Below are positions 35,220 to 45,445 of a stretch of DNA of 64,000 nucleotides, one piece after another. Origin of the DNA: Brevipalpus yothersi (lineage: Eukaryota > Arthropoda > Arachnida > Trombidiformes > Tenuipalpidae); assembly GCA_003956705.1 (NCBI GenBank), contig QZCP01000013.1:212422-276421 (forward strand), read 5' to 3'. Each line of letters begins with the position of its first letter. Positions within the stretch are counted from its first letter, which is position 1. A model generated the notes under the pieces. That model searched no databases. It saw nothing but the letters and a program-made list of their open reading frames with translations, and was not told where the DNA came from. Made by a program: the position numbers and the translations under genes.

Positions 35220-36134
35220 ATGGTTCAGCAGGTAAAAAATCAAGCGCAATTAGAGGCTGCTCTCAAAGAGGCAGGAGAAAAGTTGGTCATTATCGATTTC
35301 TTCGCAACTTGGTGTGGCCCATGTCGTACCATTGCTCCAACTTTTGCGAAATTAGCTTCAGAGAATATCCATGTGGTATTTCTCACAGTTGATGTAGACG
35401 AAGCTGAAGATTGTGCTTCAACTTATGGTGTTGAAGTGATGCCCTCGTTCATTTTCATGAAAAATGGTAGAAAAATTCACGAGATCAAGGGTGCCAGCGA
35501 GTCTAAATTGCGAGAAGCTATTGCTACATTTTCATCTGCCTCTTCAATTTCTTCGTCAAGCACGCCACAAGTTCCACAAGTTCTACAAGTTCCACAAGAA
35601 CCTTTGCCAAGCTCCTCATCGGCTTCTTCGCTAGCTTCGCCACCAGTACCCATCACTGGCTCTTCTCAAGCTCCTTCTAAAACCTATGGTAAATCTAAGA
35701 ATCAATCATCATCGGCTTCTTCGTTAGCTTCGCTACCAGCACCCATCACTAGCTCTTTGCAAGCTCCTTCGAGAACCTATGGTAAATCTAAGAATCAATC
35801 ATCATCAACTACCATAACTCGAGTTCTAGTTCAACAATTGAAAAATATCCCGGAGTTGCTGGCTGTTCTGAAAGAAGCTAGCGAAAAGTTGGTTGTCATA
35901 AGCTTCTATGTAGATTGGTGTCGTAATATAGTTGAATTTTTGAAGAAAATTGCTCAAGAAAACACTGATGTGGTGTTTCTGGGAGTTGATGGTGACCAAT
36001 CTAAGGATTTTTCGTCAGCTTATGGTGTTGAAGTGATGCCCTCTTTCATTTTCATGAAAAGAGGTGAAAAAATTCACGAGATGAAGGGTGCCAGCGAGAC
36101 TAAATTGCGAGAAGCTATCGCCACTCATAAGTGA
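35220..36134 (+). CDS. Two-domain thioredoxin with one inactive domain
   Basis: An intronless frame of 304 residues. Domain 1 (1-105) is a standard cytosolic-type thioredoxin with WCGPC (C32, C35) and the cis-Pro motif VMPSF, so it should reduce disulfides. A Ser/Pro-rich linker (about 106-200) contains two 31-residue repeats (ASSLASPPVPITGSSQAPS and its copy). Domain 2 (201-304) is clearly thioredoxin (GVEVMPSFIF and EMKGASETKLREAIA) but reads WC-RNI: the Gly-Pro-Cys of the active site is deleted, so it cannot do dithiol chemistry. The ATG at 35220 is chosen because it matches the start of the 105-residue paralogue at 38430 residue for residue (MVQQVKNQA). It probably arose by duplication and fusion of that gene; the dead domain may serve for binding. 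Confidence 0.9.
   Translation: MVQQVKNQAQLEAALKEAGEKLVIIDFFATWCGPCRTIAPTFAKLASENIHVVFLTVDVDEAEDCASTYGVEVMPSFIFMKNGRKIHEIKGASESKLREAIATFSSASSISSSSTPQVPQVLQVPQEPLPSSSSASSLASPPVPITGSSQAPSKTYGKSKNQSSSASSLASLPAPITSSLQAPSRTYGKSKNQSSSTTITRVLVQQLKNIPELLAVLKEASEKLVVISFYVDWCRNIVEFLKKIAQENTDVVFLGVDGDQSKDFSSAYGVEVMPSFIFMKRGEKIHEMKGASETKLREAIATHK
35617..35802 (+). repeat. Two 93-bp tandem repeats encoding the thioredoxin linker
   Basis: The unit starting tcatcggcttcttcg is repeated with a 93-bp period and about 90% identity, keeping frame. It is preceded by short ccacaagttccacaag-type repeats (PQVPQV). The linker can probably expand and contract. Confidence 0.85.
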
Positions 36135-36260
36135 TAAATGATGAAAGAATCGAAAAAGTGAATTCAAATTTCACTCACACGCTCTTTTTCTTTCTAATTA
36201 CTCATATTCGATAAAGAGTGATCTAATGATATTATTGAGATCATTTCAATAAGGAAACTC

Positions 36261-36500
36261 TCGTTTGCAAGGCCAAAAAAATTTTGTTAACTCTAGCTTG
36301 CATGAATAACCATTTTACCTTGTATGCACGCTAAGCGAAAGTTTGGCAAGCTACTCTTACTCGGAGATTCATCTTCCTCAACCTTTCGATACTGTTTTAT
36401 AAACTAAACCAAGATAATCTTCAATTTTTTGATTCAATTTCATAAAAATTAAAAGCCGATCCTCTTAGATTTGGATTGTGATTGATTGCTTTCATTCCAA
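36261..36500 (+). pseudogene. Relic of a second cyclase/phytoene synthase gene (3' end)
   Basis: Aligns by eye to the last about 90 coding bases and 3' flank of the synthase gene (31930 to about 32170). Shared blocks include caaaaaaattttg, ttgcatg, gcgaaagtt, gcaagct, taaactaa and atttcat. Frame is broken: the reading KKILLTLACMN matches KKILVALTCMY but then hits a stop early. No upstream synthase exons are visible between here and the thioredoxin. It is evidence of an older tandem copy of the carotenoid locus, now mostly deleted. Confidence 0.8.
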
Positions 36501-36601
36501 CAAACGACTACCTAAATACCGAAATATTTATCACCTTCAGATTTCTTGCGGTGGTGAAGAGTCCTCAAAACTTTCCGATGAAAAGATAGCCACAGAAATT
36601 A

Positions 36602-37673
36602 TCATAAATAGCTCTGTTTCATTCCAGGTTCATCAGAGATAGAAAAACACAAGAGAGATAGATCATTTGTCTTGAAAGTGTTTAAGAGATCCATGAGCAA
36701 ATCCTTTCCTAAGATATACCAATCAGTCTTGAAACTCCTTCTCAACTGCTGGACTTTGTCTTTATTTTGGTCCCATGATAAGTATGAGTAATCAAAGACA
36801 ATTGCTTTCTTCAGGTGCAGTGTGTTTGTGTGGAATTTGATTGGGTTTCTTATGGAGCCCACAGTCATATCCGGATTGATGACTTCGATTAACAATAGAT
36901 CTTTTTCATCGGAGAGTTCTAGGATTAATTTATCAAAAATCAATTTACTATGTAAAATTGTTCTCAGCTGCTCGATTGATTGAAGATTCCTAGATATTTT
37001 TGAATCGATAAAATGCAAATCCTCATGGGCATTATCATTGTGATCAGTATGATGGTGGTGATGACAGAAAATCCCTTCGTTCAAGATTTCGGATGGAGGA
37101 ATGGAGGCAGAAACTTCAGGAGGGTCAAACGTTTTAACTGAGAAACAAAACAAAAATCATGTAATTTTTCATTCAAATTATCAGCTAGTCTGGCTTACCT
37201 TGAGAATACTCTAAATAGAAATCGAGAGAAAAAAGTCCTTCATGATCAGTGAGTGATGATGAGAATGCTTTAGCTGGTGATCGATTGTACGATAAATGAT
37301 TCTTTGGTGAAATAGATATCCAATAGGGACCAATAATCACATTTTCTTGATCATCAACGAAAATTTCCTTCTCACTGATACCATCTTCAAGAATCACCGA
37401 AAAAGTTAGTTGATGAAGATTCTCCAAAAAAGCGGCCACAATGATGGGTACCGGTTCATCAGTCTGGGCCATAATCGATATTCCACCAACTTAAATGGAA
37501 TCATCAAACGAGAAACCAAAATCCCTCAAATTTCTGTACCGAAAGGACAGTCGACGATTGTTAACTTCCAAGCCTAGATTAACATCAATATCAACACAGG
37601 ACAGTATTAAAATGAAAAGTGAAAAATAAATTATCAACCACGTACAACTTGACCACTGATTCTCATCCATCAT
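36602..37673 (-). CDS. Putative secreted His-rich protein, unknown family
   Basis: Preferred model: exons 37566-37673, 37199-37463 and 36602-37137, giving 302 residues. The last junction is solid (GTAAGC donor, ttctcag acceptor, in frame). The first uses a weaker GTTAAC donor and cccag acceptor and removes 102 bp that carry an in-frame stop (TAA, 37491-37493). Alternatives are a real nonsense mutation, or a shorter protein of 269 residues starting at 37472. The N-terminus holds a signal-anchor-like segment (CTWLIIYFSLFILILSC). The middle has two beta-rich segments, then CHHHHHTDHNDNAH, which could bind metal, and a helical C-terminal half (LLMDLLNTFKTNDL). I do not recognise the family. It is flanked by the two thioredoxin genes on the other strand. 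Confidence 0.6.
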
Positions 37674-37776
37674 CACCACTCAATAGCATAGCATATATAT
37701 CAAAATTCAATTCCTTTAAATCATTTTCCACTGATTGTGATTGGAAAAACATTGGAAAACAAAACTCGATCAAAGT

Positions 37777-37811
<35 letters not shown>

Positions 37812-38429
37812 TCACAACAACATTAAATAATTATGAGTCATACAGTGTTCACCTGGTGGCGAGAGCAGTAAATACTTTTTTTCAACGAGAAAACTTGCTC
37901 ACACACAGTTGAAGTCAGTTGAAGTTCTTCAGATAAAGTTGATGCGTTGTTGTGTGTGTGTTCATGTGATTCAAGCGAGTTGAAAATATTATAATTTTAC
38001 ACTTGTAAGTGTGTGTGTGTATGTTAACCAGTTTTGAAAAAGGATTCACTTTCTCTTCAACTGTTCATCAAGGTAGGTTGATATTACCTGTCTCTCTTAC
38101 ACTCTCATGATAGGCACTGTCTATCTTTCCATTTCTCTGTGTGTTTCTCTCTCTCTCTCTCTCTTTGCGAATCGTCTCTTGTCAAGGTCACTATATTCAG
38201 AATACATAGGCAATTGAAATATTGTAATATTTCTATCTCTCTCTCTCTTGTCTCTTGTCTCTTCTTATCTTTAGGGATCCGTCCATTCTCTCTACTATTG
38301 TAGAATCATCAAATTTTGTCTTTTTTGGGCAGTAAGTTTACGACTTATTACTTCTACGAAGAACATCATCCAAAAGGATCAATTGTCATCTATACCTATC
38401 TATACACACCTACTCCTATCACTATAATC
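37674..38429. other. Spacer and leader of the single-domain thioredoxin
   Basis: Contains the ATC repeat, TG-rich runs (37952-37962, 38011-38023) and short TC tracts (38146-38164, 38237-38250). It probably includes the promoters of the His-rich gene and of the thioredoxin gene; an unfound first exon of the RIPOR gene could also be here. Confidence 0.4.
37778..37810. repeat. (TCA)n microsatellite
   Basis: Eleven perfect trinucleotide units upstream of the His-rich gene. Confidence 0.95.
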
Positions 38430-38747
38430 ATGGTTCAACAGGTAAAAAATCAAGCGGATTTAGAGGCTGCTCTCAAAGAGGCAGGAGAAAAGTTGGTTGT
38501 CATCGATTTCTTTGCAACTTGGTGTGGCCCATGTCGTACCATAGCACCAACTGTGGAAAAAATGGCTGGTGAGAACGCCGATGTGGTGTTTCTCAAGGTG
38601 GACGTGGACGAAGCTGAAGATTGTGCTTCAACTTATGGTGTTGAAGTGATGCCCACGTTCATTTTCCTGAAAAATGGTAAAAAAATTCACGAGATCAAGG
38701 GTGCCAGCGAGTCTAAATTGCGAGAAGCTATCGCCACTCATAAGTGA
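38430..38747 (+). CDS. Thioredoxin
   Basis: An intronless frame of 105 residues, the standard length for a cytosolic thioredoxin (family Trx-2 of arthropods). The active site is WCGPC at 31-35, the cis-Pro is in VMPTF, and KVDVDEAED and EIKGASESKLREAI complete the fold. It would reduce protein disulfides using thioredoxin reductase and NADPH. The frame extends upstream only through a non-ATG codon; the ATG gives the normal N-terminus. It is about 90% identical at the N- and C-terminal thirds to domain 1 of the two-domain protein 3 kb upstream and is probably its parent. Confidence 0.96.
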   Translation: MVQQVKNQADLEAALKEAGEKLVVIDFFATWCGPCRTIAPTVEKMAGENADVVFLKVDVDEAEDCASTYGVEVMPTFIFLKNGKKIHEIKGASESKLREAIATHK

Positions 38748-39226
38748 TAAGAGAATCAAAAAAAACTGAATCACCACAGCCACAAACTACTACCACTACT
38801 ACTACCGCCAGTTACTACCACTACTATTACACTTTTCTCACACCACTTTCTCTCGCCAGTTATCAATGAGCAGTAGCCAATGTTTGAATATGTATTGCAA
38901 TGGTCCAAACTCAGCTTGCAAAACAAAATTTTCCGCTTTCATTTGAGTAATTGCTCCATTTTAATGGAAAATAAACTAGTAGTTCTGTCTCTTGATTTTC
39001 ATCTCCATTCTCTCTCTTTCTCTCTTCTCTCTATCACTTTCGTAGGCGTGCTACGTATTTGTTTTATTTCTCATAATCCCTTGCTTGAAATTAAGCCATC
39101 TTTTTCGCGATATCCTCTCGTCAATTCTAGTTCTCGGTTACTCTTGTTATTTTAATTGATTAATTGATTCGCTCAAATGAAAACATATTTTCGCTCTTCA
39201 TATATCTGGATTGTCTTTTCTCGCAG
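38748..39226. other. Spacer before the first recognised RIPOR exon
   Basis: Holds ctactaccactac-type repeats (38785-38830), which continue the thioredoxin 3' flank, and TC-rich sequence (39007-39035). The last 40 bp form the polypyrimidine tract of the acceptor at 39226. Confidence 0.4.
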
Positions 39227-39515
39227 GATCTCGTGTTCCGATCAACAGCAGCAACGGCAGCAGCCTCAGCCATAGTTCCATGTCCAGCATACCGAGCAAA
39301 AAGTTGATCCAAGGTCTTGCCGGATCTTGGAGTGGAAAGCCACCAAAGAATCCGAGACCAGAGAGAGTGAACATCATTTTTGAAGCCATTCAAAGTGGCT
39401 TAAGGTAAAGTGCATAGTCAAAATATCGTATATATATTCCAACTATTCAAATTATTGCAATCATTCGCTCCACTAGTCACTCATTGTTACCGTTTGTAGC
39501 AATTTTGCACCCAAT

Positions 39516-39585
<70 letters not shown>

Positions 39586-40950
39586 TCTCTCTTCCTTCCT
39601 TCCTTCTCCTACTATCACCACTACTCCTCCTCTTCTTCTCTACCCTTCTCTTCGTGGAATCTCCATCATATTACATCATTAATGAGAACTGCCATGCAAT
39701 TTGCATTGCTGATTACTCTCGCGTCTCAGTGTTCATAAGCGAATAGAGTTTCATAGTAAAAGTATTAGCTATTACTTCCCATCGTCGAGTGAACTGAGTG
39801 TTTGCTTCCCGATTTCGTCTCGCATCTCTACATCTTTACAATTATTTTGTCTACCAGCAACTATTTAGTTGGGAAAAAGATCCACTATATTCACTCTCAT
39901 AAACACATTTTTTTTTCAACCTGATGGCAATGAAACGTTTCCTCTTTCTCTGTAACTTTTTTTTTCAAACTCAAAAATTCTCACACACAAGCCACATGTT
40001 TGCAATTGGAATCAAGGTCTCCAAACAAATACATGTGTAGTCAATCTGGTCATGTTTTTCTTCTTTTCATTACCAATCACTTTCTATCCTCAACCCCAGG
40101 TCATGTCCGATTAGAGAAGTGGGAGTGAAGGGTAGATTGACAAAGAGAGGAGGAGGAAAAGTTTGTAGAAAAGTTACACATGCACATCCATTTGTCAGCA
40201 CCTATGATGAACCTATGGAATGTGTGTTTGATATCATGAAAAACATGCGAGTCTCTCCCTTACTATGACTATTCCTTTTGTTTTCCATGTCATCTTCTCT
40301 GATTATTATCATATTTCTTTCTTCTATTGTCCTACTACTATATACACACATACCCATGATGATGATCTTCCCTATCAGGTCTCCCCTCCAGATTTATTCT
40401 TCCACTTTTACCTCCCCATGATATTGCTCTCTCTCTCTCTCTCTCTCTCTCTCCACCTCTCTCTCTTTCCGACTCATGATAATGATACATGTAGACAAAG
40501 GAAAGATGATTTGTTCTGAAATGAAATTTTTGTTGCTTCAATCTTACGGGAAAAGAAACGGTAGCAACAGAAAAGAGATTGTACTTTGCCCTTCTTCAGT
40601 TATTGCTCTGAATTTTTCATTTAACTAGATCATTTGTCTTAGTTTGTGACTTGAGAGAGGAAAAGAGAAAGAGAAGAGGAGGAGATAAGAATTCATCTCT
40701 TCCCTTATACTAGGCACGAGTGTTCCTTCATCTTTCTTTCTCTCTCTTGAAGCAATATTGTTTCGATCAACATTTACAACGGCTTTTTCATGCTGATCGC
40801 AATATCCATACAGTAGCATCATCTCTGCTGTGTAATAGCATGTTTTTTTGCCACCACAGAATGACATTCTAGGTGATGATACTCTTGTATCATAGTTTCA
40901 TATTCAATTTCTATGTTGACTGATAAGTTGCAAATCTTTTTTTCCCGCCT

Positions 40951-41002
<52 letters not shown>

Positions 41003-41508
41003 CTCTTTCTTTCTTCACACATTCAATCTCTTGCCACTTGGGTATTGCTCTTCTTTCATGTACTTCTTCTTCCTCTCAGCATCTTTACCTTCATCTTTCT
41101 TTCTCTCCCTCTCCATCCTATCTCTGATGATGTAAAAACCCTAGCCACACGGCGTGTCAGGAAGTGATTGTAGGGAAGCTTGTAAACAAAATCGTAAATG
41201 ATTGAGTGGATAAGAAGGTGAGAGAGAGAGAGAAAAAAGAGAACATTTCTTTTAATATAAAACTATCGGACTCTATCAGATAGTCATCTATCAGGGTCTC
41301 TCTTTCACTTCCTCTCATAGCTCTCAGTTAAAATTGATTTCTGATGTTTTCTCTTCCCTATTTCACCTGACATGAATCTCGGAATATCACTAGTCGGGCC
41401 TATGCAGTACATATATTCCGCTTATATTGTACACAAGAATGTATGTGTGATAGAGGAATGTGTGTGTATGCCTGATCTACTAACTGGAAAAATCATCAAG
41501 TTGCCTGC

Positions 41509-41556
<48 letters not shown>

Positions 41557-44380
41557 AAGAAAAGATGAGGAAGAAGAGAATAGAGAGCAACAAGGAGAAG
41601 ACAAGAGCAAAAGGGCTGATGATAATAGTTTATAAGGTGTGCCTAATTCATCATGCCAAGCCTAATCTTTCACATACTCTCAGATCTATCTCTCTTCCTC
41701 ATATTCAGCAATCAATTTCGAATCGTGTTCTGTATACACTCGCTCTTTCTCTTTCTTTGCAAACTCTCTTAACGAATGTTTCTGTAGTGTACATTGTATA
41801 TTGATCTGTATGAATGAATGAGGTTGGTATCGATGGAAACATTTCATTTGTCTCTCTGTATTCAATCAACATTCTCACATATGTAACACAAACACTAGCA
41901 CTCCATTCCTATGGACACTCTTGTACACTTGTATGTTCACTGGCTCACAAAATTTGGCCATCAATTTCGGCTGCTGCAGCTTGTAGATAGCTGGATTGAG
42001 CCATGGCTAAAATGATGATGATGGACATGCTTGTTCATTGTCTTTACTCAGTTAGCCTGCTGTCCATCTATCTCTATATCTTTCTCTTTTCTCATTCAGT
42101 TTATTTATTGCATCATGTGTCCTAATTTGCATTTTCGGCCTCTATCTCGCCCTTTTTCCGGCAACTCCACAATCATTCTCGTCGCTGCTTTGTTGTTAAC
42201 TGATCAGAAAGCGGGATTGTTGATGATAATGTCCACCCTACTTCAGCCTCTTTCTCTTTTCCTCCCTCCTCACTTGTTTCCCTATTGGACTATACTGAAA
42301 GAACTGTTTGTCCTCCGAAAATTTAATCAATCAATTGGATTGCATGACTTTTCGAATACAGAGAGAAAGAAAGCTAGATCAGATGAGAGATGAATGAATG
42401 TGAAAAGAAAGAACATCACCACTGTTGTGATTGTGGCTTGATTCAATTGAGTTAAGAAGCAAGGGTCCATCAACGAGCACACAGATGATTCATTCCCTAT
42501 GGACAGACTATTGAGTGTATACACACTGAGGGAAGACTATATATACTGATCTATGTTCACTTGGAATTTGTAGGTCTATCTCTCTCTCTCTCTTTTCAGA
42601 AGGGTCCTTTTTTGTGTCCCATTCCATAAAGCATTTTGTGTTTGTATATGTGTTGCATCGATCGTTGTTGCTCTAGTTACGAGGAGCCAAAAGATTGCAG
42701 CCAGTTCGTTGGCCTCAACTTCAATTTTATTCCTCTCTCTCTCTCCTTCAGTCTATCTCAAAAACCATTGATATATGATATTGAAGCCAACAAATGATGT
42801 GAAAAGAGAAAGAGAAAGAGGAAACATTACTCATTGTCGGCCACATTACGCGATTTCAAATGCTATAAGTGCATGAATTTGCACTCAATCTGAGCCAACG
42901 AATTAGTCAGCCAAACAATTATAACTATACGTACAATTCACAGACTCAGCCATCTGATTGCCCATGACTTACTTTTCCATTTCAAACGTTTGATTTGATT
43001 TTTTTTTCTCCAATCAGGGTTTCTGTCCACATATATTCATTCTTTTTGAAATGTTCTCGCCATCAGTTCACAGCACCTTGCAGTGATCAATTGTCGAAAG
43101 CAACACAAGCTGCAGATTTTGTTTGTGACTTTAATCACGAGCTATAGAAGGCACGAATCAAAGCGATATTATGATGGCTACAATCGATAGGGAACATGTG
43201 TATTTCATCGATAACCACTCTTATCGAGTAGATCATTTCATGTTTCCTCTCTCTCTCTTCGCGCTTGTCTCCTGATGAAATGTGAATAACTGTTATCCAT
43301 TCCCGATGATATATACTCTCAGGTATTAATATACATACTATCAGCACAGTTAAGGACTTTAGAGCTTTTTTCCTTCCATTTTGAATCCCGTATGATGCCT
43401 GTTCCATTAGAATTAATATCTGGGCTCGAAGTTCGATATATATTTAGCGAAAGAGATGAAGCTTTTGAAAACAATGATGATATCACTTTTGGTCGTTGTA
43501 TGTGTCGTTGAAAATCGCATTTCCTTCGATACACAACATGATCATTTGGGGTGTGTTTGTGTAAAATGTCCTGGCAGGTCAATTGATATAGCTTCCACAA
43601 TCATCTCATCCACTACCACTACTACTACTAAAAATTTGAAAGTATTTATTTTAAAGCGGAAATGGAAAGCAATTATCGATTGCAGTTACCAAAACTTGAC
43701 TGTTTCACACACAATCAGAGTTATTTATCTGGAAACTCCTCTATTCTTCTCTTTCTTTATGATGATTGCAATATTAATGAGACTCATCCTTCTGCTCATA
43801 TATTGAGCAATCCAAAGTTTGCTCATTTCCTGGATTCGAAACAAAATGCATCATCATGTGACATAAGGAATTTAAAACTCTTTTGGAACCTTCCAGAGAT
43901 TTAAATTTAAAAAAATCTCAGTTTAAGAATCGAAAGCAGACTAGACCCTTAGGAATCTTCTGTTCTGAATCGAGACCTTTGGCACGCTCTAATGAATAGA
44001 CCTTGGAATGTTTTTTTAGCAAATGAGTTACCAGTCCCGACCTTCAATTGAGAGAATCTCTCACTTCCTGAACTCACCAATAGACTTATAGGTAATGAAA
44101 AAATAATTGAAGTCAAGGGCTCGCTGGACACAATGATGCGAGAAAGGAAGACGAAGAGGAAGAAAAAGAAGAAGAAAAGGAAAAAGAAGAGCAATGATGG
44201 TGAAGGTGGATGAGGAAGAATTCCTTTTTAAATACATGCTCTTGGAACCGGACTCCTGCCGCTAAATGATGCTCATCATCAACTCGTTTAATGGACATTC
44301 CAGGCTAATGAGTCAGTGATATGTTGTTTACGAGATTTGAATGGATGTTTACTCGCTTGCAAGATCAAAAGGGATGGGAA

Positions 44381-44464
<84 letters not shown>

Positions 44465-45412
44465 ATGCAAATACAGATGTAGATTGAGAGTGGCATCTTC
44501 CTCATCTTCTTTCCATCTCTTTCTTCCTGATCTACTTGAGGGAAGAGTGTAAAGCAACAAACTAACTATCTCATCAGATTGGTACCCCTCAGATCAGAGC
44601 CTCTTGAAAATAGATACTTTGGCATACCTCTTGTGGCCTTTCCCTTTCATTTCCAAATCGAATACTATCATTTTGAGCTGTTGAGCAAATTAAACGTAAA
44701 AACAGAATCTCCTGATCTACTAAGGATAATCATCATCAGGATGTTGATCATTTTGACCGATGTCATTTTTCTCCCCTCTCCTCTGAACATACTGTGAAAT
44801 TATTCGAAACCATATCACCACATATAGGCTGAACATCCGACTAAAAATGTCGTTGATCAAATGATCATCGATTTTGAGTCCTCAAGCTTAATCTGAACAC
44901 GTATAAAAGCTCTTGGTGGACGATTCATTTTGATTGCTATCAATTTATTAGATTGCTTTTCACTAATTTGCTCTCTTTCTCTCTTCCCTTGCCCCTGATC
45001 ACCTTTGTTCTTGGGGCTCCTCTTTCTCTTTTACTCCCTTTCTTTCTCCTTTAGGGAATGCATCATGATAACCCAAGGCGATATTGCAATGCTCAAGGAT
45101 TCCATCGAGAATAATGTGTCTGTCAGCAGTGCTCAGGTAAATCATCTCAAGTTTTTCTATCATTTCTCATTTCCTCATCTCTTTCTCTCTTTCTTATATC
45201 GCAATTGGCTGGCCTCATGTGGGCTGCTGATATCCTCTTTGATTAATAGCCATGATCAAGCGAAAAATAGCGAGGAATCTTAGCTACCTCATCGTAGGGA
45301 CAAGCAAAATCTATAACATCCGCTGCAAATCTTCACCTTCACATGCTGCTTAATACATATAGGCCCTCGAAATAGAACTTTTCTCTTCTTTCGATTAGTT
45401 TTCCAAATACTT

Positions 45413-45445
<33 letters not shown>

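Larger units (their letters stand above)
39405..45054 (+). other. First large RIPOR intron (5.65 kb), microsatellite-rich
   Basis: Bounded by GTAAAG and ctttag. No nested gene is convincing. Contains several GA/TC tracts listed separately plus smaller ones (40426-40452, 41221-41232, 42573-42593). Confidence 0.7.

Noticed and set aside
43456..43806. Open frame with a signal-peptide-like start (MKLLKTMMISLLVVVCVV) inside the RIPOR intron
   Set aside because: Only the first 20 residues look like a gene; the remainder has no family likeness and no supporting splice or poly(A) context.
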